Shown: positions 29,464-39,366, counted from the first letter of the stretch. The stretch is DNA of 64,000 nt from Domibacillus indicus (GCF_023715895.1 NZ_JAMBOO010000001.1:552556-616555), one strand, 5' to 3'. Notes: generated from the sequence alone by a model not told the origin. Numbers and translations are program-made.

Positions 29464-30450
29464 ATGTCAAAGTGGAGCCGGCTGCCGATGGCATGCCTCA
29501 TCCTTTATTTTTTAAGCGCAATGCCTGTTTCCGCGGAACAGCGCGTTACAGAGGAAAGAGCAGCATATTACGAAAAAATGGAGCGGCAGACGCTGCTGCC
29601 GTGGTATTATTTAGCCGCCGTTGACCAATTTGAGCGGAATATTCAAGTAGTTCGTGATGACCTGCCTGACCGAACCGGCACAATCAGCATTCATTTCCCG
29701 CGCAGCACCTGGGCTGGACGGCTAAACCCGCTGAAAAAAACAACGACACCTGCTGTCATTTCTTTTTTCGGCGGCCGCGGGCTTGATGGCGATCAGGACG
29801 GAAAAGCCGATCCAAATGATCCGGATGATGTGTTGTTTACAATGGCGACCCTGTTAACGAAAAACGGCTATCTGGAATCGGATATTAAAAAAGCATTGAA
29901 GGATTATTATAAAAAAGACGCGTCAGTGAAACAGATCATGACGATTGCGGCTTTGTACCGCCACTTCGATACAATTGAGCTGGATGGCCATACTTTCCCT
30001 CTTCCTTTAGGGTATAACTACAGCTACCGCAGCACGTGGGGGGACAAACGCGGCTGGGGCGGGCGCCGGATGCATGAAGGCACCGATTTGTTTGCTTCTT
30101 ATGGTGTCCCGGTGCGGGCCACCACATACGGAATCATTGAAATAAAAGGATGGAATGAATATGGCGGCTGGCGGGTCGGCATCCGGGATGTCCATAATGT
30201 GTACCATTATTTTGCCCATCTGTCGGGCTTTGAAAAAGGAATAAAAGAAGGCATGATTGTTAAACCAGGCACGGTTGTCGGTTACGTCGGCAGCTCCGGC
30301 TATGGTAAGCCCGGCACAGCCGGCAAGTTCCCGCCTCACCTTCATTACGGGATGTACAAATATAACGGCCGGATGGAATGGGCATTTGACCCATACCCGT
30401 CTCTTTCCCACTGGGAACAGGCTGAAAAAGCTGAGAAAAAGTCGAATTAA
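29464..30450 (+). CDS. Secreted M23 metallopeptidase
   Basis: A 328-residue exported protein. A signal peptide ends near MPVSAEQ. Residues about 30-180 carry LLPWYYLAAVDQFERN and TMATLLTKNGYLESDIKKALKDYYK, which resemble a lysozyme/transglycosylase-like helical region found in Bacillus wall proteins. The M23 domain follows, with HEGTDLFASYG (H-x3-D) near 203 and HLHYGMYKY near 293. It would cut peptide crosslinks in peptidoglycan. CGGAGGGG lies upstream of ATG. The gene diverges from spoVAC, so a spore-wall role is possible but unproven. It ends at a terminator shared with prfB. Confidence 0.82.
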   Translation: MSKWSRLPMACLILYFLSAMPVSAEQRVTEERAAYYEKMERQTLLPWYYLAAVDQFERNIQVVRDDLPDRTGTISIHFPRSTWAGRLNPLKKTTTPAVISFFGGRGLDGDQDGKADPNDPDDVLFTMATLLTKNGYLESDIKKALKDYYKKDASVKQIMTIAALYRHFDTIELDGHTFPLPLGYNYSYRSTWGDKRGWGGRRMHEGTDLFASYGVPVRATTYGIIEIKGWNEYGGWRVGIRDVHNVYHYFAHLSGFEKGIKEGMIVKPGTVVGYVGSSGYGKPGTAGKFPPHLHYGMYKYNGRMEWAFDPYPSLSHWEQAEKAEKKSN

Positions 30451-30451
30451 C

Positions 30452-30488
30452 AAAAAAACCACCGAACCGCACGGGTTCTGGTGGTTTG
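30452..30488. terminator. Bidirectional terminator between the M23 gene and prfB
   Basis: AAACCACC pairs with GGTGGTTT and GAACC with GGTTC inside, with A7 on the left and T-rich sequence on the right. Confidence 0.85.
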
Positions 30489-30495
30489 TTTCTTT

Positions 30496-31594
30496 TTACA
30501 GGCGGGAGCGAAGGTACGCATTAATAAATGCATCTAAATCGCCATCCATAACCGCTTGGATGTTTCCTGTTTCCTCACTTGTCCGGTGGTCTTTTACCAT
30601 GGAATACGGATGGAATACATACGAGCGAATCTGGCTTCCCCAGCCGATTTCTTTTTGTTCACCGCGAATTTCAGCAAGCTCCGCTTCCTGCTCCTCTAAG
30701 CGGCGCTGATACAATTTCCCTTTGAGCATTTTCATCGCATGCTCACGGTTTTTAATTTGCGAACGCTCTGTCTGGCACGTGACCACAACGCCTGTCGGGA
30801 TGTGGGTAATCCGGACAGCCGAATCCGTTGTATTGATGTGCTGACCGCCGGCGCCGCTTGCCCGGTACGTATCGATTTTCAAATCTTCTGTCCGGATTTC
30901 GATTTCGATTTCTTCATTAAATTCCGGCATAACTTCACACGATACGAAAGAAGTATGGCGGCGGCCTGATGAATCAAATGGTGAAATCCGCACAAGGCGA
31001 TGAACGCCTTTTTCCGCTTTTAAATAGCCGTAGGCGTTATGGCCTTTAATAAGCAGCGTTACACTTTTAACGCCAGCTTCATCGCCCGGCAGGTAATCAA
31101 TTGTTTCCACTTTAAAGCCGCGCTTTTCCGCCCAGCGTGTGTACATCCGCAGTAGAAGTGATGCCCAGTCCTGTGACTCGGTTCCGCCGGCACCAGGGTG
31201 AAGCTCTAAAATGGCATTGTTTTTATCATGCTGTTCGCTCAGCAAAAGCTGAAGCTCAAAATTGTCAAGACGCGTTTGAAATTCTTTCGTTTCATTCGCA
31301 AGCTCTTCATGCAAATCCGCATCGTTTTCTTCTTTTAACAGCTCGTGGGTCATTTCAAGATTTTCCTGTGTTTCCACCAAATCTTTATATTCATTCACAA
31401 GCTCTTTGAGCGCGTTTGATTCATTAATAACCGTCTGCGCGCTCTGCTGATCGTTCCAGAAATCAGGGTCAAGCATGCGGTCTTCAAGCTCTGCCATTCG
31501 TGCCTCTTTGTTTTCTAAGTCAAAGAGACCCCCTAAAGTCCGCCAATTTCTCGGCTGAATTGTCAAGCGTGTTGCGAATTTCAAATAGTTCCAT
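30496..31594 (-). CDS. prfB: Peptide chain release factor 2 (programmed +1 frameshift)
   Basis: RF2 releases nascent chains at UGA and UAA. A 24-codon zero frame starts at ATG 31594 ([17 protein letters not shown]...) and reaches an in-frame TGA at 31522-31520; reading resumes in the +1 frame at GAC 31521, giving about 365 residues. The slippage site CTT-TGA-C is preceded by an internal Shine-Dalgarno-like AGGGGG, the classic autoregulatory element. The tripeptide-like SPF region is ISPFDSSG and the catalytic motif is GAGGQ. It follows secA on the same strand, as in B. subtilis, and ends in a bidirectional terminator. Confidence 0.96.
31517..31533 (-). promoter_or_regulatory. prfB recoding site
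   Basis: Minus strand AGGGGG-TCT-CTT-TGA-C: internal Shine-Dalgarno, slippery CTT and a TGA stop in a C context. Low RF2 lets the ribosome slip +1 and make more RF2. Confidence 0.95.
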
Positions 31595-31652
31595 CTAGTC
31601 CACCTCTAAATAAATTTGATAAAAGAGCCTGGGTGCGGCTAAACCGCACCTT

Positions 31653-34163
31653 TTACTCTTGAAGTCCGTGACAGTTTTTATACTTTTTGCCGCTGCCGCA
31701 TGGGCACAGCTCGTTGCGTCCGATTTCCGGCGCTTTGCGGAGCGGTTTTTTCTTTTTCGGTGCTTCTTCTTCTTTTGGATTGACCGCCTGGCCTTTTGCT
31801 ACTTCCTGGCGCTCAAGGTTGCTGCGGATTTCCGCTTTCATGACATATTTGGCTGCTTCTTCATTGATAGCAGCAATCATCTGCTCAAACATGGCAAAGC
31901 CTTCGTTTTGATACTCGCGAAGCGGATCAATCTGTCCGTAAGCACGCAGGTGAATCCCCTGGCGAAGCTGATCCATCGCATCAATATGGTTGATCCATTT
32001 TGAATCGACGGCACGAAGCAGTACAACTTTTTCAAATTCACGCATTTGCTCGGCGCCAAGCTGTGCTTCACGCTCATTGTAGCGTTCCGTGACTTTGTCG
32101 GAAATAATGCAGCTGATTGTATCCAGGTCCTGGCCGCGAAGTTCATCCGCTGATACCGCTCCCTCTTCAAGCAGGTTCGCGTTTACCGTGTCGGCAATGC
32201 CTTCTGCGTCATACGGCTCGGCCGCTTCTTCATCGTTCGCATGTGCCGCAATTGTTGTTGCGATCGTTTTGGTCACCATTTCTTCTAAAATGCTGCGCAG
32301 GTTTTCTGCTTCGAGCACTTCATCACGCTGCTTGTAAATGATTTCACGCTGCTGGCGTAATACATCATCATATTCAAGAAGACGTTTCCGCGCGTCAAAG
32401 TTATTGCCTTCTACGCGTTTTTGCGCAGATTCAACCGCCCGGGATACCATCTTGCTTTGAATAGGCTGAGTGTCATCCATGCCAAGCTTGGCCATCATCG
32501 ACTTCATATTATCCGATCCGAAGCGGCGCATCAATTCATCTTCCATTGACAGATAAAACTGGGTGACACCCGGGTCGCCCTGACGGCCGGAGCGTCCGCG
32601 AAGCTGATTGTCAATCCGGCGTGATTCATGGCGCTCCGTTCCGATAACGGCCAGTCCGCCCAGCTCTTTGACGCCTTCACCGAGTTTAATATCGGTTCCG
32701 CGTCCAGCCATGTTAGTCGCAATCGTCACAGCACCCGGCTGTCCGGCATCCTGAATGATTTCTGCTTCCCGCTCGTGGTTTTTCGCATTCAGTACGTTGT
32801 GCGGAACGCCTCTTTTCGTTAAGTGGGCTGAAATAAGCTCAGATGTTTCGATCGCCACTGTCCCGACTAGAACCGGCTGTTTTTTCTGGTAGCGCTCATG
32901 GATATCTTCCACAACAGCCATAAATTTACCGTTCATCGTTGCATAAATTAAATCGGCGCGGTCATCACGGGCAATTGGACGGTTTGTCGGAATCGCCACT
33001 ACACGCATATTATAAATGTTGCGGAATTCTTCTTCCTCCGTGCGGGCCGTACCGGTCATGCCGGAAAGCTTTTCATACATCCGGAAGAAGTTCTGGAACG
33101 TAATCGTCGCCATCGTCATGCTTTCATTTTGAATTTGAACGCCTTCTTTTGCTTCAATTGCTTGATGAAGCCCGTCGGAATAACGGCGCCCTTTCATTAA
33201 GCGGCCGGTAAACTGGTCAACGATGACGACTTCCCCGTCCTGCACGACGTAATCTACGTCGCGATGCATCGTCACACGCGCTTTTAACGCCTGTGTAATA
33301 TGATGGTTTAAGCCGACATGCTTCAAGTCAAACAAGTTCTCAATGCCGAATGCTTTTTCCGCTTTCGTCATTCCTTCTTCGGTTAACAGTACGCTTTTCG
33401 TTTTAATATCAACTGTGAAGTCTTCTTCTTCTTTCAGCGTGCGGACGAATGAAAACGCATGGATATACAGCTGCGTTGATTTGGCTGCCTGTCCGGAAAT
33501 GATCAGCGGCGTCCGCGCTTCATCGATTAAGATAGAGTCCACTTCATCGATAACCGCATAGTGAAGCGGACGCTGTACTTTATGCTCTTTGTACAGCACC
33601 ATATTGTCACGCAGGTAGTCAAAGCCAAATTCGTTGTTTGTTCCGTACGTAATGTCACACTCGTACGCTTCTTTTTTCTGCTCTTTCGACAAGCTGTTTA
33701 AATTCAAGCCGACTGTTAAGCCAAGAAACTCGTAAAGACGGCCCATTTCTTCCGCATCGCGGGATGCCAGGTATTCATTGACGGTAATAACATGAACGCC
33801 TTTGCCGGAAATCGCATTTAAATAAACCGGCATTGTGGCCGTCAGCGTTTTCCCTTCACCGGTTTTCATTTCAGAGATATTCCCCTCATGAAGGGCGGCT
33901 CCCCCCATGAGCTGAACACGGTACGGGTAAAGGCCAAGCACACGCTTCGCGGCTTCCCGTACAACGGCAAACGCTTCTACAAGCAGGTCATCAAGCGATT
34001 CGCCTTTTTGATAACGCTGTTTGAAGTCTTCTGTTTTATCTTTTAACGCTGCATCGGAAAGCGCCGCTGTTTCATCCGCCAGCGCCTCCACTTTTACAGC
34101 TGTTTTTTCAAGTTTTTTTATTTCTTTTTTATTCGCATCAAACACTTTATTTAATAAACCCAT
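31653..34163 (-). CDS. secA: Preprotein translocase ATPase SecA
   Basis: SecA drives Sec-dependent export through SecYEG. The 836-residue protein has Walker A MKTGEGKT (about 100-107), the DEAD-type [21 protein letters not shown] (about 205-225), helicase motif [13 protein letters not shown] (about 520-532) and a C-terminal SEC-C zinc motif [21 protein letters not shown] precedes the ATG. It lies upstream of prfB and downstream of a separate SEC-C protein gene. Many exported proteins in this window would depend on it. Confidence 0.97.
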   Translation of the reverse strand: MGLLNKVFDANKKEIKKLEKTAVKVEALADETAALSDAALKDKTEDFKQRYQKGESLDDLLVEAFAVVREAAKRVLGLYPYRVQLMGGAALHEGNISEMKTGEGKTLTATMPVYLNAISGKGVHVITVNEYLASRDAEEMGRLYEFLGLTVGLNLNSLSKEQKKEAYECDITYGTNNEFGFDYLRDNMVLYKEHKVQRPLHYAVIDEVDSILIDEARTPLIISGQAAKSTQLYIHAFSFVRTLKEEEDFTVDIKTKSVLLTEEGMTKAEKAFGIENLFDLKHVGLNHHITQALKARVTMHRDVDYVVQDGEVVIVDQFTGRLMKGRRYSDGLHQAIEAKEGVQIQNESMTMATITFQNFFRMYEKLSGMTGTARTEEEEFRNIYNMRVVAIPTNRPIARDDRADLIYATMNGKFMAVVEDIHERYQKKQPVLVGTVAIETSELISAHLTKRGVPHNVLNAKNHEREAEIIQDAGQPGAVTIATNMAGRGTDIKLGEGVKELGGLAVIGTERHESRRIDNQLRGRSGRQGDPGVTQFYLSMEDELMRRFGSDNMKSMMAKLGMDDTQPIQSKMVSRAVESAQKRVEGNNFDARKRLLEYDDVLRQQREIIYKQRDEVLEAENLRSILEEMVTKTIATTIAAHANDEEAAEPYDAEGIADTVNANLLEEGAVSADELRGQDLDTISCIISDKVTERYNEREAQLGAEQMREFEKVVLLRAVDSKWINHIDAMDQLRQGIHLRAYGQIDPLREYQNEGFAMFEQMIAAINEEAAKYVMKAEIRSNLERQEVAKGQAVNPKEEEAPKKKKPLRKAPEIGRNELCPCGSGKKYKNCHGLQE

Positions 34164-34258
34164 TTCAAACGCTCCTTTTCAGGTTCAACAGGGCAAAACC
34201 TTCGCATTTTTCCTAGTTAATAGTACCACTTCTGAAGGTGAGCGTACACTCATATGGT

Positions 34259-35308
34259 TTATTTTTGCCCGCTTCCCGCTGCCTGCAATTTTTCTTCCAG
34301 GACAGCTTCCATTTCCTTCTGCCGTTTTGAAAGTGTCGCAGCAGAAATACCGTAGCGGCTTGCGATCGCTGCCTTTGATTCTTTCACATCAAGCAGTTCG
34401 TGCGCCTGAAGAAGAGCGATCATGGCAGCAGTAAAGACTTCCTTCTTCCGGACTGCCGGATCTTCCTTCGAGCAGTAGTAATTCCAAAGAAGCACGGCCA
34501 TTTGAGCTACAGGCTGCCCATACTGCTCCTGTTCAAACGAAGCTTCCATATGCGCGGCTGTTTCCTTTTGGGCTTCTTTTGCCCACATCAATGTCGTCAG
34601 ATCAACAGCGGCATGTCCTTTTTCATACACAGCAAACAATGTATCCATTACACTGACAAAGTTATGTGCGAAAAAGTCCTGCGTATCTTCAAAAGCAGAC
34701 TCATTAAACATGTTGCGGACCGCAGCTGCCATCGCTTCTGCATGGGCTGCTTCAAAGTGGAAATCTGTCATAAAAAACGTATAATCAGATTCATGCGGCA
34801 GCAGTGCGCCTGTCACAAACGCGCCGACAAGATCAATACTTCTCAGTGCCCGTACAGAATAAACCTCATCTGTTAAAATATCACGCACTTGATATACAGG
34901 GCCGTCGCAGGATTCGATGACTCCGGCCATAAAACGGTAATCTACCCACGAAGAAATAATTTCCGCTGTGCGCTGACGTGAGATAGACGGTACACGACGT
35001 TTCACAAATTTCGTTAAAATGGTCTCGTTTTCTTTAATCGTCCGGGTTAAAATCGCCCAAATTTCAAATGTTACAAGAAACACCTGTTCATTTTGACGCA
35101 GTGTCTCATTTGACTGAAGCAGCGGCTGAAACTCTTTTTTCAGCATCGCTGAATGATTTTCCATCGCATAATCAATCAATTCCCGCTGAATCGCACTTGC
35201 TTCTTCTACCAAAACCGGTACAATCGCCGCTCCTTCTCTTTTTCCGCAGCATTTTTTATATTTTCTTCCGCTGCCGCATAGGCACGGATCATTTCGTCCA
35301 ATTGACAT
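34259..35308 (-). CDS. SEC-C zinc-motif protein with C-terminal helix-turn-helix
   Basis: A 349-residue protein whose N-terminus is a complete SEC-C metal motif (GRNDPCLCGSGRKYKKCCGK, Cys at about 9, 11, 20, 21). The middle is helical and unrecognised. Near residues 315-345 AIASRYGISAATLSKRQKEME looks like a helix-turn-helix. SEC-C motifs bind zinc and, in SecA, contact SecB or ribosomes, so this may be a ribosome- or SecA-associated factor; the HTH would instead suggest nucleic-acid binding. It sits directly upstream of secA on the same strand with about 95 bases between, so read-through is possible. Function unknown. Confidence 0.65.
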   Translation of the reverse strand: MSIGRNDPCLCGSGRKYKKCCGKREGAAIVPVLVEEASAIQRELIDYAMENHSAMLKKEFQPLLQSNETLRQNEQVFLVTFEIWAILTRTIKENETILTKFVKRRVPSISRQRTAEIISSWVDYRFMAGVIESCDGPVYQVRDILTDEVYSVRALRSIDLVGAFVTGALLPHESDYTFFMTDFHFEAAHAEAMAAAVRNMFNESAFEDTQDFFAHNFVSVMDTLFAVYEKGHAAVDLTTLMWAKEAQKETAAHMEASFEQEQYGQPVAQMAVLLWNYYCSKEDPAVRKKEVFTAAMIALLQAHELLDVKESKAAIASRYGISAATLSKRQKEMEAVLEEKLQAAGSGQK

Positions 35309-35365
35309 CTCTTTTTTTCCTCCTCGTGCAAAGTCACGCTCTTTATCATATCATGAATCGCACAT

Positions 35366-35400
35366 ACAAAAAAGAAGCCCGCGTATTCTGCGGACTTCTT
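35366..35400 (-). terminator. Terminator downstream of hpf
   Basis: Imperfect stem AAGAAGTCCGC / GCGGGCTTCTT on the minus strand followed by T6. It lies about 130 bases after the hpf stop. Confidence 0.7.
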
Positions 35401-35529
35401 AGGGTGCTAATACATGCTCGGCTGCTGGTATATGCCGGCTCCGACGCTCATGATCCGGATGGTCACTCACTTTGTGCCTTAAAAGACAAGCATGTTATCA
35501 GCCTGTTTTTTTAATATATAAGAAAAAGA

Positions 35530-36081
35530 TTAGTTGGTTTCAATCAAGCCATATTTGCCGTCACTTCGTTTGTATACAATGTTTGTGCCATCTGTTTCAG
35601 CATCTGTGTAAATAAAGAAATTATGGCCCAGCAGATTCATTTGAAGAACCGCTTCTTCTGAATCCATTGGCTTCAAGTCAATTTGTTTTGTCCGGACAAC
35701 CTGCAGATCGTCCTGCTCTTCTTCTACAGCCGCGCTGTCAGCCTGCACCGCGAAATAATCCTGCGGCTCGCCTTTTTCACGGAACTTGCGGTTTACTTTC
35801 GTTTTATGTTTGCGAATCTGGCGCTCTAATTTATCTGTAATTAAATCAACTGCTGCATATAGATCCGGATTACGTTCCTCTGCCCGAAGAACAAGATTTT
35901 TCATCGGGATCGTCACTTCTACCTTTGCGTTTGTGTTATTGTACGTTTTTAAGTTCACGTGTACATTCGCATTAGGAGTTTCGGTGAAATAGCGCTCAAG
36001 CTTACTGATCTTTTTCTCTACATACTCACGAATAGCCGGAGTCACTTCAATATTTTCACCGCGAATGTTATAGTTCATCAT
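35530..36081 (-). CDS. hpf: Long-form ribosome hibernation-promoting factor
   Basis: Long HPF dimerises 70S ribosomes into 100S particles in stationary phase and stress. The 183-residue protein has the N-terminal S30AE domain ([23 protein letters not shown] to about 100), a linker, and the C-terminal dimerisation domain (about 125-183: [28 protein letters not shown]). GAAGGAGGAG precedes the first ATG. It lies between the secA and fliT genes, as in B. subtilis (yvyD). The upstream region shows overlapping sigma-B-like and sigma-H-like promoter elements. Confidence 0.96.
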   Translation of the reverse strand: MMNYNIRGENIEVTPAIREYVEKKISKLERYFTETPNANVHVNLKTYNNTNAKVEVTIPMKNLVLRAEERNPDLYAAVDLITDKLERQIRKHKTKVNRKFREKGEPQDYFAVQADSAAVEEEQDDLQVVRTKQIDLKPMDSEEAVLQMNLLGHNFFIYTDAETDGTNIVYKRSDGKYGLIETN

Positions 36082-36119
36082 GCTAGAACTCCTCCTTCAA
36101 CTAATTGCTATACTTCTAT

Positions 36120-36153
36120 ATTCTTTATGTACCCTTCAGAATCCTTCTTAATC
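36120..36153 (-). promoter_or_regulatory. Overlapping sigma-B- and sigma-H-like promoter of hpf
   Basis: Minus strand GATTAA (36153-36148), 13 bases, GGGTAC (36134-36129) is five of six at both sigma-B boxes. Within the same stretch AAGGATTC (36146-36139) and a downstream GAAT (36123-36120) fit sigma-H. B. subtilis yvyD is reported to be controlled by both sigma factors. Confidence 0.55.
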
Positions 36154-36194
36154 CAGGAAAAAATTTGTCGAATTTTCAAAAAACTTTTATCAAG

Positions 36195-36224
36195 AAAAAA
36201 TCCGGGCTTTGGGGGCACCGGATT
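36195..36224 (-). terminator. Terminator of the flaG-fliD-fliS-fliT operon
   Basis: AATCCGG pairs with CCGGATT, with GCCC/GGGC pairing inside, followed on the minus strand by T6. It overlaps the fliT stop. Confidence 0.75.
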
Positions 36225-36567
36225 AATTGCGTTTATCATAAAAAACACCATCTGTCTGCAGCGCTTCATACGGATTTGAATACTTGCTCATCGTCTTCTT
36301 TTTCACTTTTACTTCCTGTAAATCTTCTTTGACAGCCCGGCTCAGCTTTTGCAGGTGCTGTTCAATTTCCTGGTTCATTAAATGAATCTCACGCCCAAGC
36401 TTTTGCTCTTCCTCCGTAAAAGGCGGCTGAATGTTTGGAAGAATGTCACCGCGCTGGTCCAGCAGCTCTTCAACACCTTGAATTTGACTGTCACGATCTT
36501 CATTCGCTGCCTGAAGCAGATCAAGCAGCCTTTTCGTCATTTTATGACAGTCATGAACCGGCGTCAT
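36223..36567 (-). CDS. fliT: Flagellar chaperone FliT-like protein
   Basis: A 114-residue helical protein located immediately after fliS, with a TAATG stop/start overlap. FliT-type proteins in Bacillus are export chaperones for the flagellar cap FliD. Helices such as MTKRLLDLLQAANEDRDSQIQGVEELLDQRG and EEEQKLGREIHLMNQEIEQHLQKL are typical, although the family is poorly conserved in sequence. The assignment rests chiefly on length, helix content and operon position. The ATG at 36567 is used because it overlaps the fliS stop. Confidence 0.8.
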   Translation of the reverse strand: MTPVHDCHKMTKRLLDLLQAANEDRDSQIQGVEELLDQRGDILPNIQPPFTEEEQKLGREIHLMNQEIEQHLQKLSRAVKEDLQEVKVKKKTMSKYSNPYEALQTDGVFYDKRN

Positions 36568-36971
36568 TACACCCGGCCGCCCGCACCAACTTGCTGCATG
36601 CGGCGGTTTTCCTGAATAACCTGCTTCCACGTATCGCGGAATTCAATGACAAATCCTTCTACTTCTTTTAAGATAGCCGGGTCATTTTTAATGTTCGCTT
36701 GGACAAGGCGTTCATTCATAAACTCGTAAAGGGCGAGCATTTTTTTTGCGAGATCTGTATCTGTTTTAAGCGTAATGCTCAACTCACGGATAATCGCCTG
36801 CGCTTTTTGTACATTCACATTTTTTTGTTCTATATTATTTTCTTTCATCGCACGTTCAGCCAGATGAATAAATTTCAGGCATCCATTATACAACATTAAC
36901 GTCAATTCACCAGGCGATGCCGTATTCACTGAATTATTCGCATACGCCTGATGCGGATTATTGATTGCCAC
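36567..36971 (-). CDS. fliS: Flagellin export chaperone FliS
   Basis: FliS binds newly made flagellin and keeps it unfolded for export. The 134-residue protein opens AINNPHQAYANNSVNTASPGELTLMLYNGCLKFI, the family signature. GTG 36971 is the likely start, about ten bases downstream of AAAGGAG. fliD lies 24 bases upstream and fliT overlaps downstream. The flagellin gene itself is not in the window. Confidence 0.95.
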   Translation of the reverse strand: MAINNPHQAYANNSVNTASPGELTLMLYNGCLKFIHLAERAMKENNIEQKNVNVQKAQAIIRELSITLKTDTDLAKKMLALYEFMNERLVQANIKNDPAILKEVEGFVIEFRDTWKQVIQENRRMQQVGAGGRV

Positions 36972-36995
36972 TAGAGGGTCACTCCTTTTTTATAA

Positions 36996-38840
36996 TTAGC
37001 TGCTAAACTGCTGCATTAAGTAAGCAGACTGCGAATTTGCATTCTGCATCGCTTTTTCCATGGCCGTGAATTGTTTCCAATAACGGTCTTCTACTTGAGT
37101 CAATCGATCTTCAAATCGAGTAATACTGTTATCAACGCTCGTAAGCTGGCGGCCGATCGCAAACTTTTGGTTTGTATAACCAGCACTTCCGGCACGATCT
37201 TTTAATTGATCCATTGCTTTATCAACAGTGTTATATAGACGGTGGATAATCCCCTGCTCACTAACAGACGTTGAACCGGACCCGCCAATAAACAATGCTT
37301 CAACAGCTTCCGGGTTCTCTGCTAATGCTTTTTTCAATTTTGTTTCATCAATTTCAAGCTTTCCGCCTTCTAAATAGTTAGATGAAGTTGTAATACCGAT
37401 TTCTGCCAGCTGATTATAGGAAGCATTCGTGCTGCTATTTGTTACTGCCTGGGAGAAGTTACTCCGCATCGTAGAAAGCACTCCAGTTAATGTGGTATCT
37501 CTACGCAGTAATCCGCTTTTCGCTTTCTCTTCCCATTGCTCCTGCTGCTTGTCTGAAAGCTGTTCACGCTGCTCATCTGTAAGCGGCGTATAATCACGGT
37601 ATCGTTCCTCTGATGTTTTTTTGCTGATTGCGGCGATTAATGTATTGTACTTATCAACAAAGTCTTTGATGTTGTTATAAACCGTATCTGTGTCTTTAGA
37701 AACAGATAAAGATATAGCTTGTGTCGAATCAAATGTCCCTTTTAAAGTAATAGAAACACCATTCATATCAAATGTATTAGACTTTCTCGTGGTTGCAAGT
37801 CCGTTAATAACAAATTCTGCATCAGAACCTTTCGACACTGCTGCAGTATTGTCCAATTTCAAAATATCAGTAGCAAAAACACCAGAAATAGACAAGTTCG
37901 AAGCTGTATTAAGGGTGTAATCCCCATTGTTGTCTTTGGTAAAGTCACCGGTTTCCTTTTGCATAAGTGAAATTTTATTGGTGGCCATGTCAAAAAACAT
38001 AGACACACCGGCGTTTGAGCCATTTACTTTAGAAACAACTTGATTAAGCGTATCCGTTGAACTGATTAAAAAGTTTTCCTCTACTTCACCTTTTGAGGTT
38101 TGAGCGGTAATGGAGAAGTCGGCATACTGCTCGCCATTTTGTGCCACCGAAATATAATCTACTTTTACTGTAGAACCGGCAGCAATAGAGTTACTAAAAG
38201 TAATATTTCCATCGGCATCAATTTTCGCCTGATTTTTTGATGCATCAAAAGAATCTCCCGGTGCGATTACATTGTAATCCACGCCGTTTACTTTAACAGA
38301 CATCTTTACTGCATCGGCAGATTGAACAGATCCTGCTGCAACTCCAAGGCTGACAGTGTTTCCACCTGTAACACCAGAAAGAGTCTTGCTCTCTACCTTT
38401 CCAGATGTCCAAGCAAAATCTTTTGCAAAAGAATTGTTGGCTGCATCACTTAAAGCCTTCGTTGCGTCGAGCGTTTCCCCCGCCGTCTCGTTTAATTTCG
38501 CTGTTACCCATGTTTCTGCTGACGCGAGCTTCGTAACACTAGAAATATTATAAGATCCTTGTGAAGCAGCAGTAGATGACGTGGCTGTTACAAGTGATTC
38601 ATTAGAAGTGGTTACCGCACTAGCCCGGTAGTTTTGTGTCTTTTTCATTCCCGTAGAAGACGTTAAGTTTTTAAAGTCATTGAGCAGAAGGTTCATTTCC
38701 CGATACTGATCTCGCTGCCACTCTAGCGTCTGTTTCTTTTGTTTTAATTTATCAAGCGGTATCCGCTCTGCTTTCATTAAGTCTTTAATAATCGACTCAG
38801 TGTCCATGCCACTGGCCATTCCGCCTACGCGAAGCACCAT
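36996..38840 (-). CDS. fliD: Flagellar hook-associated protein 2 (filament cap)
   Basis: FliD caps the growing filament and folds flagellin subunits. The 614-residue protein has the N-terminal FliD_N block (VGGMASGMDTESIIKDLMKAERIPLDKLKQKKQ) and the C-terminal coiled-coil FliD_C (about 380-614; TSVDNSITRFEDRLTQVEDRYWKQFTAMEKAM). It is roughly 115 residues longer than B. subtilis FliD (about 498, from memory); the extra length lies in the surface domain (about 120-330). GGAGGAC precedes the ATG. It is preceded by flaG and followed by fliS. Confidence 0.95.
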   Translation of the reverse strand: MVLRVGGMASGMDTESIIKDLMKAERIPLDKLKQKKQTLEWQRDQYREMNLLLNDFKNLTSSTGMKKTQNYRASAVTTSNESLVTATSSTAASQGSYNISSVTKLASAETWVTAKLNETAGETLDATKALSDAANNSFAKDFAWTSGKVESKTLSGVTGGNTVSLGVAAGSVQSADAVKMSVKVNGVDYNVIAPGDSFDASKNQAKIDADGNITFSNSIAAGSTVKVDYISVAQNGEQYADFSITAQTSKGEVEENFLISSTDTLNQVVSKVNGSNAGVSMFFDMATNKISLMQKETGDFTKDNNGDYTLNTASNLSISGVFATDILKLDNTAAVSKGSDAEFVINGLATTRKSNTFDMNGVSITLKGTFDSTQAISLSVSKDTDTVYNNIKDFVDKYNTLIAAISKKTSEERYRDYTPLTDEQREQLSDKQQEQWEEKAKSGLLRRDTTLTGVLSTMRSNFSQAVTNSSTNASYNQLAEIGITTSSNYLEGGKLEIDETKLKKALAENPEAVEALFIGGSGSTSVSEQGIIHRLYNTVDKAMDQLKDRAGSAGYTNQKFAIGRQLTSVDNSITRFEDRLTQVEDRYWKQFTAMEKAMQNANSQSAYLMQQFSS

Positions 38841-38853
38841 AATCTTGTCCTCC

Positions 38854-39204
38854 CTACGCTTTTTTATCGACGAATAAGCCGATAAATTCGGTCATTGCCG
38901 CATACATGTCCAATATTTTTTTCGATGGAATTTCTTTAATGATTTCATCTGAGTTGTTGTCTACGATCACTGCGTAATATTCCTGCAGTTCATCATGGTA
39001 TTCAAATTGAACGTGCGTCTGGGTCGGCTGTAAAAACGTGTTGACCTGATCCGCAAATTTTTGCAGCTCCTCCTCCCTTACAGGAGTGCTTGGCTCAGCC
39101 GCTTCTGCTGCAGGCTTCTGCTCTGCTTCCACTGCTTTTGTTTCATTTGCTTCAATTGGTTTGGCTGCTGCTGGTATTGTACTCTCGCCTATACGATCAA
39201 CCAT
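38854..39204 (-). CDS. flaG: FlaG family flagellar protein (YvyC)
   Basis: A 116-residue protein with a Glu/Ala/Pro-rich variable N-terminus (about 15-45) and a conserved C-terminal FlaG domain (ADQVNTFLQPTQTHVQFEYHDELQEYYAVIVD...IIKEIPSKKILDMYAAM). FlaG proteins influence filament length. It is the first gene of the operon; ATG 39204 follows GGAGGC. A near-consensus sigma-D promoter lies upstream. Confidence 0.92.
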   Translation of the reverse strand: MVDRIGESTIPAAAKPIEANETKAVEAEQKPAAEAAEPSTPVREEELQKFADQVNTFLQPTQTHVQFEYHDELQEYYAVIVDNNSDEIIKEIPSKKILDMYAAMTEFIGLFVDKKA

Positions 39205-39239
39205 CGTTTTGCCTCCTTCATGCACATTTTCTTTTCTTT

Positions 39240-39266
39240 ATATCGACGTATTCTATTTTTTGTTAA
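39240..39266 (-). promoter_or_regulatory. Candidate sigma-D (flagellar) promoter
   Basis: Minus strand TTAA (39266-39263), 15 bases, GTCGATAT (39247-39240), against the sigma-D consensus TAAA-N15-GCCGATAT: one mismatch in each box. It lies 36 bases before flaG. Confidence 0.75.
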
Positions 39267-39320
39267 GCAAAATTTGGACAATTCGACTGATTTTGCAAAA
39301 CATTGACATCTTGTGTACGC

Positions 39321-39364
39321 AAAAAAGCCTTCCTTCCCGGCATGTAGGGGAAGAAAGGCTTTTT
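39321..39364. terminator. Terminator between the flaG promoter and the dioxygenase gene
   Basis: AAAAAGCCTT pairs with AAGGCTTTTT and CTTCCC with GGGAAG inside. A/T runs on both sides. It ends the MarR-dioxygenase transcript. Confidence 0.8.
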
Positions 39365-39366
39365 CA

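Noticed and set aside
35407..35451. A 14-codon minus-strand frame (MSVGAGIYQQPSMY) in the gap after hpf
   Set aside because: No ribosome-binding site at a workable distance and no family recognised. It could be real but there is no support.
35068..35514. Plus-strand open frame of 148 codons antisense to the SEC-C gene
   Set aside because: Shadow of the conserved minus-strand gene; no ribosome-binding site or family match.
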